A stretch of DNA of 50,838 bases from JAGOSA01 sp043718505 (lineage in GTDB: Bacteria > Patescibacteriota > Minisyncoccia > Phycocordibacterales > UBA9973). Shown here one piece after another: positions 34,176 to 44,078 of the stretch. The notes beneath the pieces are model-generated. The model made no database searches. It worked only from the letters and a program-made list of their open reading frames with translations, and had not been told where the DNA came from. The stretch's first letter is position 1. The number at the start of each line of letters is the position of its first letter. The translations under genes were made by a program, and so were the position numbers. The stretch is from assembly GCA_043718505.1 (NCBI GenBank), contig JAYSVN010000023.1:1-50838 (forward strand). The letters are read 5' to 3'.

Positions 34176-35096
34176 CTACTTTTCCAGTTCTTCTACAAGC
34201 TTTAACCAGCCGTTCATGGTGATATCTTCGGCTCGGGTATTGATAGTCATACCCAATTGCTCAAAAACCTCTTTAATTTTGTCTTTTTTATATAAAATAG
34301 TCAGATTTCCGGCCAGCTTTTTCCTTTTATGAGCAAATCCGGCTCGGACAACGGCAAAAAAGGTTTTTTCGTCAATATTTTTCGCTGAATCAGGGGTTTT
34401 CCTTGTACCATCTTTATTTTGAAAGTGTTTTTTGGAAATATCCTCAATAACCAGGATGGCCGAATCGACTTTTGGTGGCGGATTAAAGGCACCGGCCGGG
34501 ACCTTGGCCACTATTTTCGGCGTTCCATAGGCTTTTACGGCGATAGAGAGTAAACTTTCCTTTTTATTTCTGGCCACAATCCGCTCGGCAACTTCTTTTT
34601 GGATTAAAAGGACCATTGTGCTCGGCTGAGCGGTGCTTTCGAGAAAAAGACGGATAATAGCATTGGTTATGTAGTAGGGAATGTTGGCAATGACTTTATA
34701 TTCGAGTTCTCGTTTATAAAATTCCATAACTGACGGATCAAAATCAAGAATATCGCCTTCAATGAGGTCGAGTCGGTTTTCAGTAATTGCTTTTGAGAAT
34801 TTTTCCCGAAGCTGGGTAACAAGCATCCTGTCTTTTTCAATGGCGATTACTTTGCCGGCAAATATTAAAAGGCTTTCGGTAAGAATTCCCTTACCCGGAC
34901 CGACTTCGATAATAATATCGTCTCCGGACGGGTCACCGGCATCAATGATTTTGCCAAGTACGCTTTTTGAAGTCAGAAAATGCTGACCGAGAGACTTTTT
35001 CGGCTGATGTTTTTGTTCTGTGTGCAAGTCAATTTTTTTAATTACACCTGCCCTTTTGTCTGTACGACCGGAATGTGGTCGTTTACTTTTTTTCAT
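34176..35096 (-). CDS. rsmA: 16S rRNA dimethyladenosine transferase RsmA (KsgA)
   Basis: SAM-dependent enzyme that dimethylates two adjacent adenines near the 3' end of 16S rRNA. 306 aa. Conserved start KKSLGQHFL, SAM motif EVGPGKGILTESL, catalytic NIPYYIT and the LIQKEVAERI motif are all present. A basic extension of about 30 residues precedes the core. It follows uvrD by 41 nt on the same strand and may be co-transcribed with it. Confidence 0.95.
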   Translation of the reverse strand: MKKSKRPHSGRTDKRAGVIKKIDLHTEQKHQPKKSLGQHFLTSKSVLGKIIDAGDPSGDDIIIEVGPGKGILTESLLIFAGKVIAIEKDRMLVTQLREKFSKAITENRLDLIEGDILDFDPSVMEFYKRELEYKVIANIPYYITNAIIRLFLESTAQPSTMVLLIQKEVAERIVARNKKESLLSIAVKAYGTPKIVAKVPAGAFNPPPKVDSAILVIEDISKKHFQNKDGTRKTPDSAKNIDEKTFFAVVRAGFAHKRKKLAGNLTILYKKDKIKEVFEQLGMTINTRAEDITMNGWLKLVEELEK

Positions 35097-35137
35097 ATTT
35101 ATATTAATTTTTTGTTTATATAATTTATTCCGTAATT

Positions 35138-37081
35138 TTATAGATCAAAATAAATTGTCTTCTCCCTATAATTTGGTTCACTACCTCCGCCGCCATTGGT
35201 TTTCTCCAAAAGCTCTTCGGGAATGTCATATAAATATTCTGACGGACTGCGAACTTCTTTGTCTCCATATATTGTACGAAACATAACATGTGACAAGTAC
35301 AATTTTTTCTTGGCACGAGTAACTGCTACATACATCAGTCGTCTCTCCTCTTCTTCGTCTTCTCGCGCCAGCCTCTGCCCGTCACGACGCAAAGGGAAAA
35401 GTCCGTCTTCGAGTCCGGCAATAAAAACCGTATCAAACTCTAGTCCTTTGGCAGCATGAATAGTCATGAGACGTACTCCTTCAGCTTTGTCGCGATCACT
35501 TTCATCCTGATCACTGGCCAGAGCTGCATCAGCCAGAAATTGTTCAATACCTTCTTCGGGAGAAAGATGATCATACTTGAGTGCAAGCGTCACCAATTCT
35601 TCAAGGTTCATGAGTCGTTCAACTTCATCTGCACTTCCCTCTTTGAGCATACGCTCAATACCGGATTTTGTAAGGGCGAACTTTACTGTTTCAGACGGAA
35701 TATTTGTTTCGGCAAAAGTTCTGATGCTTGAGAGAATTCCATAGTATTCATTTATTTTTGCCATAGTTTTGGCAGGAATGTCAGCGTTAGCAAGATTTTC
35801 ACCGGCCAGAAAAAGTTTTGTAAGAGTAACTTTGCCGATGCCACGCGCCGGAATATTAATACTGCGCTTCACGTCTTCTGCGCTTTTTGGGTTAAGTGCT
35901 GCACGCAAATATGCCAGCAAATCACGCACTTCTTTGCGTTCAAAAAATCTCACACCCAAAACTGTGTACGGCACATTAGCGGCAAGCATGGCTTCTTCGA
36001 GAATGCGCGACTGGAAGTTGGTGCGGTAAAGCACGGCGATGTCTTTGCCGCCTACGCCGGAAACTATTGCCTCGGCTGCTTTTTCAGCTACAAACATGCC
36101 TTCATGCCGCTCATCGTAGCCCTCAAATGTTGTGATTTTCTCCCCTCCGCCGGCGCGCGTAAAAAGATTTTTCTCTTTTCGATTTTCATTCTTACGAATG
36201 ATTTCATTGGCGGCATCAAGTATATTTTTGGTTGAGCGGTAATTTTCTTCGAGTAAAACAATTTTGGATTCAGGATAATCAACTTCAAAACGCAAAATGT
36301 TTTCTATTTGCGCGCCGCGCCAGGTGTAAATAGTCTGATCGGCATCACCGACGATGCAAATATTTTTATGTGTAGCGGCAAGGAGATTGGCAAAACGGTA
36401 TTGCACTTCATTTGTGTCCTGGTACTCATCGATGTGAATATATTGAAAACGCATTTGGTATTCCTGTAAAATGTCCGGTCGTTTTTCAAAAAGTACGATC
36501 GGAAAAAGGAGAAGATCGTCAAAGTCCATTGAGTTTTGTTTCTTGAGATCAATTTGATAAAAACCCCAAACCTGCGCTGCCAGTTTTTCCATCGGCGTAC
36601 GAGCGTTCTGATGATATTCCTCTACCGTCCGACATTCATTTTTGGCGCGGGAAATTTTTTCCCGAATGCCGCGCGGATCATGATCCTTTGGCTCATAGCC
36701 AAGATCTTTCAAAATACTTTTTATAATAGAAAGACCGTCATCAGGATCGAGAATACTGAAGTGTCGGGTAAATCCAAGCACGGTTGCATGTTCGCGCATA
36801 ATTGTTGCGCCGAGTGAATGGAAAGTTGCCATCACTGGCATTGCCGTATTCCCCGCAATCTCTGCTCTCACACGCTCGCGCATTTCTCTGGCAGCTTTAT
36901 TTGTAAAAGTCACAGCCAAAATATTCGACGGCGCTGTGCCATGTTCAATAATATTTAAAATTCTATGGACAATTGTTTTGGTTTTACCCGCCCCTGCTCC
37001 GGCAATAATCAAAAGCGGCCCGTTTATTGTACTTGCCGCTTCTTTTTGCCTTTCATTTAAACCCTCCAAAACATCTCGCAT
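35138..37081 (-). CDS. UvrD/PcrA-type DNA helicase
   Basis: Superfamily 1A 3'-5' helicase for repair and displacement of replication blocks, 647 aa. Motifs in order: GAGAGKT, TFTNKAAREM, DEYQDTN, GDADQTIYTWRGA, EENYRS, YRTNFQSR, TIHAAKGLEFD and VAVTRAKKKL. The length is slightly below typical PcrA (about 720), with a short C-terminus. The ATG at 37081 lies 6 nt after TATAGT; the frame continues 5 codons upstream through that promoter box, so the longer start is rejected. Confidence 0.95.
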   Translation of the reverse strand: MRDVLEGLNERQKEAASTINGPLLIIAGAGAGKTKTIVHRILNIIEHGTAPSNILAVTFTNKAAREMRERVRAEIAGNTAMPVMATFHSLGATIMREHATVLGFTRHFSILDPDDGLSIIKSILKDLGYEPKDHDPRGIREKISRAKNECRTVEEYHQNARTPMEKLAAQVWGFYQIDLKKQNSMDFDDLLLFPIVLFEKRPDILQEYQMRFQYIHIDEYQDTNEVQYRFANLLAATHKNICIVGDADQTIYTWRGAQIENILRFEVDYPESKIVLLEENYRSTKNILDAANEIIRKNENRKEKNLFTRAGGGEKITTFEGYDERHEGMFVAEKAAEAIVSGVGGKDIAVLYRTNFQSRILEEAMLAANVPYTVLGVRFFERKEVRDLLAYLRAALNPKSAEDVKRSINIPARGIGKVTLTKLFLAGENLANADIPAKTMAKINEYYGILSSIRTFAETNIPSETVKFALTKSGIERMLKEGSADEVERLMNLEELVTLALKYDHLSPEEGIEQFLADAALASDQDESDRDKAEGVRLMTIHAAKGLEFDTVFIAGLEDGLFPLRRDGQRLAREDEEEERRLMYVAVTRAKKKLYLSHVMFRTIYGDKEVRSPSEYLYDIPEELLEKTNGGGGSEPNYREKTIYFDL

Positions 37082-37087
37082 GGAGAC

Positions 37088-37093
37088 ACTATA
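37088..37093 (-). promoter_or_regulatory. -10 box of the uvrD/pcrA-type gene (leaderless)
   Basis: TATAGT on the minus strand ends 6 nt before the ATG at 37081. It lies just beyond the stop codon of the upstream 1223-aa gene. Confidence 0.6.
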
Positions 37094-37095
37094 CA

Positions 37096-40000
37096 CTATC
37101 GATAGACATCATCGATAATCTGTTCTTTTTTCGGTTTAACTGGTTCCATATCGAAGTCTGAACCGCTATTTTCAGGTGTTGATTCAACTGGAGTATCGCC
37201 GTAACTGTCCTCCAGGAATTTTTCCAATGCCTTTCTAAATTGTCTGATGTTTACACCATTATTTTTCATGCTCTGCAAAGCCTCCTTAAGATAGATACCG
37301 GTCGGCTCACCTTCTCGCGGTTCAAGACCGGATACTTTATGAATTTGATCGACGATAGAAAGGTACTTTTTCATATTTTCTCCGGCGTCTTCGGCTGCTA
37401 CCGCGTTTATGTCATCTTCGGCCAGGTGATGATCGAGCATATTTTGAATATTCCTATCGATAGTCTTATCTCCGGTAATAATATCTCTTTGGCCACCAAA
37501 AGTATCTTCAATAAGATTGTTGTATTGTCTATTAACAGCACCATCAAAAGCATGTGATCGTGGCAGGTCAAAACCTCCCGGCTGATTTATTCCACCCTCC
37601 CTTTGATACATACCATCGTAGGCATAGTGAGGATTTCCCGTAGCATTTGCTGTCTGGTAAGGACCGTCACCCGTATAAAATGTACCGGCAGTTGTCTCAT
37701 ATGGTCCGAAACCGGTTCGTCTTGGACGGAATGGTTCGTTTAAACTTTTGCCAACCTTGGCTTTTGGTGTGTGCTCTGCGTCACTATACCTCGCGGCATT
37801 TTGTGCTGTAAAATCTGTTTCTGGTTGTGCTTGCATCCACTTCCCATCCGCAGCATCTTTTTCGGCACTATTGGCCGCTTCTACTTGGGCCTTTGCTTCA
37901 TCAAGACTGGGGTGATTAATGACAGGAACTTTTTGTCCATTTTTAATTATGTATTCATCTTTATTGCCTCCAGAGTTATGAGCGTCGTAGTCAAACATTT
38001 TTTCGCCGTAACGGTAACTCTGTTTCCCGTCCGAAGTTTCAAGAATGTGATACGAATTTTCTCCCACATGGTGATAATCAATATTTCCGGCACTATCAAT
38101 AGAAAGTGTCGAGCCTTTCATTACCATTGCACTTTCATTAATTTCACCGGGTTTAAAAAATCCGAACTTCATGGCTAATTTTGTCGGGTCTCCGTTCATT
38201 ATCTCTTTTACAGATGCAGGAATTTTATCAGGATCGATGCCTTTGTAATCAGTAATAAGTTTTGCTTTCAGTTGACGTATTGTATCGATAGAGCCTTTTG
38301 ATGAAAATTCAACTGTTTGTGGTTTTACTATGTATTCAGAATGCGGAGCCTCCGGTATAGCACTCGGTTCATCCATTTGCACATACGTTGATTCAGCAAC
38401 GTCCTGGTGAATACCTTCTATGCCGACACTGTCGGGTCCAGCATTAATTTCCGATGCAGCCTGTCCAGCAATCGCGTCGTGAGGAGAAATGTTAGTGTCA
38501 TCTTTTCCAAAAAATTCACTAATATCTTTTCCGCCATGTAATTTCCCAACTCTCGGAATCCCAGCATCTGTCGGTACGTGACCTACAGCAGCAGCACCCG
38601 CTGCGGCATGCGATACACCCATGGAATCTTTAATTTCCCCAACTGAATTTTTAATCCAGTCCCAAGTTTCACCCATGATGCCGGATTCTTTCAAAGCTTC
38701 ATAGCCATGACGGGCAGCATAACCTGCGCCACCAAAGAGTGCACCCAAAGCTGCATTTTTGGCGGCATGCTTAGAAATAAATTTCATGCGGGCTTTTTTC
38801 TCTGCCAAATCTTGTTTTCCGTAGCTCATATCCATGAGGGCGTTCATTCTTTGTTCATATCCCTTTTTTGCTTCAGGGTTACCTGCGGCGGCATAGGCCT
38901 CACTCTCTCGAATTTTACCCAAAAGCATCATTTGATTTGCTAATCTTTCACTCTTATTACCGAAACTGATTTTACCGGCCTTGGCCTTTTCGATAGTGTC
39001 TCTTACACGGTTATTGAGCATGGCTGTGAAGAGCTCCACTCCTTTGGTGTCTCCGGCAAGACTGGCCGCTTTTATTTTTTCAGAAATATCATTTACTTTT
39101 TCTAAATAACCTTTGCGACCGCCCTCTTCTTTGTTGTCGCGAAGTTCAGTCATTTTGACGTCCATGTGACTGTTGATGATAGAACCCAATTTGCTTTCAT
39201 TTTCTTTTTTACCCAATTTATTTTCCGCACCACGTCTCATCGCGGCTTCATTTTCTCGGATCATTTTCCTGCCTTTGGCAACACCGCGGAAAGCGCCGAT
39301 AATACCTGAAATAGCTCCGGCAGAAGCAAAGTTAATAACATCAAAATATTGCGTAGCTCCCCTTGCGCCCCAACCTGCGGCAGCGTAGTAACCACGATGC
39401 TCTTTTACAAAAACATCTTTCCCTGCCCGCATTACTGAATCAAGAACTTTTCCTTTACTGTCGCGATACAAATTATTGAGAACCATTTCATTGTCTGGAT
39501 GAGCATTCATGACCCGATTGAGCTCAACTTTGTTATCGATATCACTCATTGTGCCAAAAAACTTGCCTGTATTCTCATAGTCATGCTTTTCAAAATATCC
39601 CATACACCTCATTTTTTCAGCATCGTACAATTCTTTGGCTGCTCTGGCAGCATTGCGTTGAGATTTTGTTGCGCTCTGGCTTTCCCATTCAGGCGGAATG
39701 TGTTGAAGCCTGGTAGCTGCCTGGTTGAAAGCCCGTTGAGCTTTAGCAACCTCGCGCGCAGTTTCCGGGAGTTCTCCTTTAACCATCATGTCTTTAAATT
39801 TTGAGGAATATTGAATTTCAATTTCACCTTTTTCATTTTCAACCATCGGTGTGTCCATAATTTGGACTCGGGCAATAAGAGCATCTATAGTACCTTTATG
39901 TCTTTCTAGCCCACCAGAGCGAAGATCATCAAAAGCACGCTTTTTTACACCGGCCATTTTGCTTTCAGAGAAAAACCGATTGAAGAATTTTCCTACCCGC

Positions 40001-40767
40001 CCTTTGGTTGCCAGTTCCTGGTTAAAACGGTCGCCCGCTATTTCATCTACGCTTTCAAGAGTTGTAGCAGTCAGGTTTTCGAGCACAAAACGCTTCTGAC
40101 CAACCGAAAGCTTGGCGTAGTCAGGATTGGTCTCAAGTTTATTTATGTCTTTTTCGTCAAAACCAAAACGAACCCTGTAGTCTTCTCTCAGGTTCTCGCG
40201 ACTAGTTTTTGCGGCGCCTTCAATGAGTACTGAATCAATTTTTGTAGTTTCGCCGGTCGTTATATCTTTGGCCCCGAAAACTGTCTCGCTTAGTGGACCT
40301 TTTATTTCATATGTTTTGGTTACACCGTTAATTTCAATAGTATAAGTTTCGCCTTCTGGTTTAAGTGGCGGCAGCTGGTTCTCTTTGCCGACTATATAGC
40401 CTTTTTCCAATTCTTCTTGTGTAGGCTTTTTCTGCTCGAAAGTTTGGTCAATATCCTTTTTCAAGTCTTCGGCCTTGGCTTCTTTGCTTTCAACAGGTTC
40501 GTGTTCAACAGGTTCAGGTTCTAGGGTTTTTTCTTTGCTTGGCGGGAGTATTTCTATCGTTTGCTCGTCTTGCAGATTGTCTTTTTCGAGCGCACCTTCC
40601 TCCATTTCTTCCGTCTCTATCTGGTCTTCTTTTACCATTTGGAATTTAACATCATAGGGACCACCATGTCTTTTTATGTTAGTCTCCACCCTATTTTTAA
40701 GGTTAGCAAAGTTTTTTTGAACGATATCCGCATCAGTTTGTTTTTGGGAAGGTTTTTCGACTAGCAT
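37096..40767 (-). CDS. Very large hypothetical protein, 1223 aa
   Basis: Not recognised. An acidic, Glu/Pro/Lys-rich N-terminal 150 residues precede a short beta domain with YTIEINGVTKTYEIKG. A long, mostly helical, highly charged central part follows. Two hydrophobic Gly/Ala-rich stretches, FDVINFASAGAISGIIGAF and KNAALGALFGGAGYAARHG, could be membrane hairpins. The C-terminal part contains a Tyr/Gly-rich segment with GPYETTAG and GPYQTANATG. The ATG at 40767 is 6 nt after TACAAT; the frame extends 26 codons further upstream across the promoter. At about 3.7 kb it is the largest gene here. Confidence 0.75.
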   Translation of the reverse strand: MLVEKPSQKQTDADIVQKNFANLKNRVETNIKRHGGPYDVKFQMVKEDQIETEEMEEGALEKDNLQDEQTIEILPPSKEKTLEPEPVEHEPVESKEAKAEDLKKDIDQTFEQKKPTQEELEKGYIVGKENQLPPLKPEGETYTIEINGVTKTYEIKGPLSETVFGAKDITTGETTKIDSVLIEGAAKTSRENLREDYRVRFGFDEKDINKLETNPDYAKLSVGQKRFVLENLTATTLESVDEIAGDRFNQELATKGRVGKFFNRFFSESKMAGVKKRAFDDLRSGGLERHKGTIDALIARVQIMDTPMVENEKGEIEIQYSSKFKDMMVKGELPETAREVAKAQRAFNQAATRLQHIPPEWESQSATKSQRNAARAAKELYDAEKMRCMGYFEKHDYENTGKFFGTMSDIDNKVELNRVMNAHPDNEMVLNNLYRDSKGKVLDSVMRAGKDVFVKEHRGYYAAAGWGARGATQYFDVINFASAGAISGIIGAFRGVAKGRKMIRENEAAMRRGAENKLGKKENESKLGSIINSHMDVKMTELRDNKEEGGRKGYLEKVNDISEKIKAASLAGDTKGVELFTAMLNNRVRDTIEKAKAGKISFGNKSERLANQMMLLGKIRESEAYAAAGNPEAKKGYEQRMNALMDMSYGKQDLAEKKARMKFISKHAAKNAALGALFGGAGYAARHGYEALKESGIMGETWDWIKNSVGEIKDSMGVSHAAAGAAAVGHVPTDAGIPRVGKLHGGKDISEFFGKDDTNISPHDAIAGQAASEINAGPDSVGIEGIHQDVAESTYVQMDEPSAIPEAPHSEYIVKPQTVEFSSKGSIDTIRQLKAKLITDYKGIDPDKIPASVKEIMNGDPTKLAMKFGFFKPGEINESAMVMKGSTLSIDSAGNIDYHHVGENSYHILETSDGKQSYRYGEKMFDYDAHNSGGNKDEYIIKNGQKVPVINHPSLDEAKAQVEAANSAEKDAADGKWMQAQPETDFTAQNAARYSDAEHTPKAKVGKSLNEPFRPRRTGFGPYETTAGTFYTGDGPYQTANATGNPHYAYDGMYQREGGINQPGGFDLPRSHAFDGAVNRQYNNLIEDTFGGQRDIITGDKTIDRNIQNMLDHHLAEDDINAVAAEDAGENMKKYLSIVDQIHKVSGLEPREGEPTGIYLKEALQSMKNNGVNIRQFRKALEKFLEDSYGDTPVESTPENSGSDFDMEPVKPKKEQIIDDVYR

Positions 40768-40773
40768 AAGATC

Positions 40774-40779
40774 ATTGTA
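40774..40779 (-). promoter_or_regulatory. -10 box of the 1223-aa gene (leaderless)
   Basis: TACAAT on the minus strand ends 6 nt before the ATG at 40767. Confidence 0.55.
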
Positions 40780-40937
40780 CAAGATTTTTACTCTTCCTTC
40801 TAAAAAAGCTGTTAATATTGCGCCAATTTTGTCGGTTTTTGTCAAAAAAATTAGACCACATGTTGGCCATTGACTCGGCTTGCGAGGCGCGCTACCCTTG
40901 TATTACGACTGTATTGACGTTGATTACGATTGTTTTA

Positions 40938-40962
40938 AAAGCCTTATATTATAAAGCTTTTC
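40938..40962. repeat. AT-rich hairpin in the 41-kb divergent intergenic region
   Basis: AAAAGC and GCTTTT flank a nested TTATA-T-TATAA. The 260-bp gap between the divergent 1223-aa and LysM/M23 genes otherwise shows only loose promoter-like boxes and no gene. Confidence 0.35.
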
Positions 40963-41029
40963 TCCCGAAATCCCGAAAGACCCTTATATTCCCTGCCTTG
41001 TATGCATTGAGCGCCCCCGGTCGGACTCT

Positions 41030-42391
41030 ATGCGTCCTAATAGACAGGCAGCAAGCCATGGGAATAAAATCATTAGGCTTATAAAACCCTCCAATAAAAT
41101 AGTGCCGGGCTCGTCAAAAAGCCCTTCATTTATAACCCGTTTTAAGAAATCGGCAGGAATTGTCCCCCTCGCCTTAATTCTTCTAGCTTCTACTTTTAGC
41201 GCCGGCCAAGCCGAAGCAGGAGTTTTTTCTCTATTCAGGACTGTCTCCGGTAAGACTTCAACTGAAAATTCACCAACTGTTCAGAAGATGAGAATTCTGG
41301 AAGCTATTTTTTCTCCGACTCTCAATGGTCAGGGCGGACCCGACATTATCATGGATGAATCAGCACTCATTTCAAACAACAGTCCTTTGATTGATGATTC
41401 CGCCTCTATATATGTGCCTGATGTACCAGTTGATTACCAGGGTGACTCCGCAATCAGGATATACGTAGTTAAAAGCGGTGACACTATTTCCACTATTGCC
41501 GGCAAGTTTGATGTTTCAGTAAATACTATCGTTTGGGCAAATAGCCTCGATCGAAGACAGGCCCTTAAAGTTGGCGACAAGCTGACTATTTTACCGGTTT
41601 CGGGTATTCAGTACACAGTTCGTAAAGGTGACACTGTTAGTGGTATTGCCAGTCGCTATGGCGCAGAGATATCAGATATTCGTGACTACAATGACAAGAC
41701 TGACAGTACTTTAGTTGTTGGCGAGAAGATTATTATTCCAGGAGTTGAGCTTACTCCGGCAAAACCGCCGGTAGTAGCGAAGGCTGCAACGAATGCTGCG
41801 GCTAATACAGCAGATAAAAAAGTTATGCTAGCAGAACCCGTTGTAGAAAAAACAATAGCTCCAAAAGTAGTTATTGTCCCTGCACCAGTAGTTGTACCAA
41901 ATGTTCCCCCAACTATTGTGCCAACAGTTGTGCCAATACAAGCCGAAATACATATAGATGCTGTTACGCCAATTGCTGAACCGGTCTTTGGTACTTTAGT
42001 TCGTCCTAAAACTAATAAAGGTGATAGCTCAAGCTTCATTCGTCCGCTTGCTGACGGTGTCGGCGTAATTTCTCAGTATATGCATGATAAGTGGGCAGTA
42101 GATATTGCTGCTCCGATCGGTACTCCTATTCATGCTGCCGCGGCTGGTACGGTTATTCTTGTTAAACCAACCGGCTATAATGGCGGTTACGGTAAATACG
42201 TTGCCATTGAGCACGATGGTGGTATCCAGACTCTTTATGCTCACATGTCTCAAACAAAAGTTGATGTTGGTGATGTTGTCACCCAAGGGCAGACTATCGG
42301 TCTCGTTGGTTCAACTGGTAAATCAACCGGTCCGCACGTTCACTATGAAGTTCGTGGCGCGCCGAATAACTGTCTGAAGAGTTGCGAGTAA
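41030..42391 (+). CDS. LysM-M23 family peptidoglycan endopeptidase, 453 aa
   Basis: A long basic N-terminus leads to one hydrophobic segment (about residues 45-60, ending AEA), a signal peptide or anchor. Two LysM domains follow: YVVKSGDTISTIAGKF and YTVRKGDTVSGIASRY. A Pro/Val/Ala-rich spacer leads to the M23 domain with zinc ligands in HDKWAVDIAAP and the HVHYEVR motif. It should cut peptide cross-bridges of peptidoglycan, as in cell separation or wall turnover. The start is the first ATG in frame and is not supported by a clear promoter. Confidence 0.92.
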   Translation: MRPNRQAASHGNKIIRLIKPSNKIVPGSSKSPSFITRFKKSAGIVPLALILLASTFSAGQAEAGVFSLFRTVSGKTSTENSPTVQKMRILEAIFSPTLNGQGGPDIIMDESALISNNSPLIDDSASIYVPDVPVDYQGDSAIRIYVVKSGDTISTIAGKFDVSVNTIVWANSLDRRQALKVGDKLTILPVSGIQYTVRKGDTVSGIASRYGAEISDIRDYNDKTDSTLVVGEKIIIPGVELTPAKPPVVAKAATNAAANTADKKVMLAEPVVEKTIAPKVVIVPAPVVVPNVPPTIVPTVVPIQAEIHIDAVTPIAEPVFGTLVRPKTNKGDSSSFIRPLADGVGVISQYMHDKWAVDIAAPIGTPIHAAAAGTVILVKPTGYNGGYGKYVAIEHDGGIQTLYAHMSQTKVDVGDVVTQGQTIGLVGSTGKSTGPHVHYEVRGAPNNCLKSCE

Positions 42392-42402
42392 TACACTGTT
42401 CT

Positions 42403-42425
42403 AAATCCCGCGATTCCCGGGATTT
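42403..42425. terminator. Terminator between the LysM/M23 gene and yifB
   Basis: AAATCCCG (42403-42410) pairs with CGGGATTT (42418-42425). It lies between convergent genes; the T-run on the plus strand is short. Confidence 0.6.
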
Positions 42426-43978
42426 TAATTAAATATCTTCGGCCGATACTGGAACGCCTCCAAAACGTGGCGTTCTTTTATTTCTTCTGACATGTCGAGA
42501 TCGGCAATGGTACGCGAAAGACGCAGTACTCGATGGTATGCGCGAACTGAAAGCATTAATTTTTCGGCGCAGGTATTTAATAGGAGGCGAACAGGATCAT
42601 TAAGTTCTGCGGCCCGAGCTAATTCTTTGCCGGTTAGTTCAGCATTTGTTTCTTTATGTATTCCGAGCGACCGTAATCGATGTTTTTGTCTTTCTCTCAC
42701 GATTTTAATTTCCTGTCTGATTGTTTCTGACGAAACTAGTACTTCATTACCCGGCGCGTTATCTTGTTGGTGTAATTTGTCATACGGGATATGTTCAACG
42801 GGAAGCGTAATATCAATACGATCTAAAATTGGTCCGGAAATTTTCTTGCGATATCGGGTAATATCGTATGGCGCACAAACACATCGTTTGACCGAAGAAC
42901 CTTCATAGCCGCACGGGCAGGGATTCATAGCAGCAATGAGAATAAAATCCGAGGGAAAAGTTTCGCTGCCTTTTGATCGTGAAAGAGTAACAGATCCTTC
43001 TTCCAAAGGTTCACGCAGTGTTTCAATTACTCGCCGGTCGAATTCGGCAAATTCATCAAGAAAAAGTATACCTTTGTGAGCGAGAGTTACTTCCCCCGGC
43101 CGCGGAAATGCACCACCGCCAATGATCGCCGTATATGAAGATGAATGGTGAGGTGACCTGATCGGCGGAAAACTAATCAGACTTTGCTTTAACCTTCCGG
43201 CGGCCGAGTGAATGCCTGTCACTGTCAGTGCGTCTTCGTGGGAAAGGAGCGGCAATATCCCGGCAAAAGCTTTGGCAAGCATTGTTTTTCCGGTTCCGGG
43301 CGGTCCGTACATGAGTGTGTTATGTCCGCCAGCCGCTGCCACAAGTAATCCACGTTTAGCATTTTCCTGGCCGCGTATATCGGCAAAATCGATGAAATTA
43401 TTCCGGCCTTGGTTTTCATCAATAATATTCACATCATCTCTTTCATATGTCGGTAACCTATCCTCCTGTAGTGCCGTAACAATTTCCCTGAGATTTCTGC
43501 CACCAAAGACTTTTATGTTTTTAACGAGTGCTGCCTCAGCTGCATTTTCATACGGCACGATAATGCGCCCGAAACCCGAAAGCTTAGCTTCCATAGTAAT
43601 AGGTAAAATTCCCCGCACAGGACGTAAACTCCCATCGAGTGAAAGTTCACCAACGAAAACTATGTCTTCTGTGGCTACCTTTAATTCCTCACTTGAGAGA
43701 AGTAGTGCAATAGCCATTGCTAAATCAAAAAACGAACCCTCTTTTTTTAAATCAGACGGCGAAAGAGAAAGAATAATTTTCTGATTTTGTGACTTAATAT
43801 TTTCAAAACCGGAATTTTTGAGAGAGGCCGAAACTCGCTCACGTGATTCCTCAACAGCTTTCCCGGCTAGTCCGACAATGGTAAAAGAATGCAGACCTCT
43901 GGTACGATCAACTTCAACTCTGACAATACTGCCGCGCAGTCCCGTTATTTGTGCTCCGATAACTTTTGCAAATGCCAT
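42425..43978 (-). CDS. comM: YifB/ComM family Mg-chelatase-like ATPase
   Basis: AAA+ protein of the ComM type, which promotes branch migration during natural transformation; 517 aa. The N-terminal ChlI-like domain (about 20-190) starts VIGAQITGLRGSIVRVEVD. The ATPase core has GPPGTGKTMLA, the ILFLDEFAEF Walker B and MNPCPCGY. The C-terminal helical domain ends SRTIADLDMSEEI. The ATG at 43978 lies 6 nt after TACGAT; the frame runs 5 codons further upstream. With pilB present it fits DNA uptake, though that is inference. Confidence 0.93.
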   Translation of the reverse strand: MAFAKVIGAQITGLRGSIVRVEVDRTRGLHSFTIVGLAGKAVEESRERVSASLKNSGFENIKSQNQKIILSLSPSDLKKEGSFFDLAMAIALLLSSEELKVATEDIVFVGELSLDGSLRPVRGILPITMEAKLSGFGRIIVPYENAAEAALVKNIKVFGGRNLREIVTALQEDRLPTYERDDVNIIDENQGRNNFIDFADIRGQENAKRGLLVAAAGGHNTLMYGPPGTGKTMLAKAFAGILPLLSHEDALTVTGIHSAAGRLKQSLISFPPIRSPHHSSSYTAIIGGGAFPRPGEVTLAHKGILFLDEFAEFDRRVIETLREPLEEGSVTLSRSKGSETFPSDFILIAAMNPCPCGYEGSSVKRCVCAPYDITRYRKKISGPILDRIDITLPVEHIPYDKLHQQDNAPGNEVLVSSETIRQEIKIVRERQKHRLRSLGIHKETNAELTGKELARAAELNDPVRLLLNTCAEKLMLSVRAYHRVLRLSRTIADLDMSEEIKERHVLEAFQYRPKIFN

Positions 43979-43984
43979 ATTGGC

Positions 43985-43990
43985 ATCGTA
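43985..43990 (-). promoter_or_regulatory. -10 box of yifB/comM (leaderless)
   Basis: TACGAT on the minus strand ends 6 nt before the ATG at 43978. Confidence 0.5.
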
Positions 43991-44023
43991 CAAAAAGAAG
44001 ATGAAATCCCTATTAATTTTTTC

Positions 44024-44056
44024 TAAAATAAAAATCCCGCAACATATGCGAGATTT
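44024..44056 (-). terminator. Terminator of the DksA/TraR-like gene
   Basis: GCGAGATTT (44048-44056) pairs with AAATCCCGC (44032-44040). One position is G-U on the minus strand but A-C on the plus strand, so it serves the minus gene. It is followed by TTTATTTTA on that strand. Confidence 0.7.
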
Positions 44057-44078
44057 TTTAATACTATTTTGTAAATAA

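Noticed and set aside
40768..40845. 26-codon N-terminal extension of the 1223-aa protein
   Set aside because: It contains the -10 box that fits the leaderless rule for the start at 40767, so it is probably not translated.
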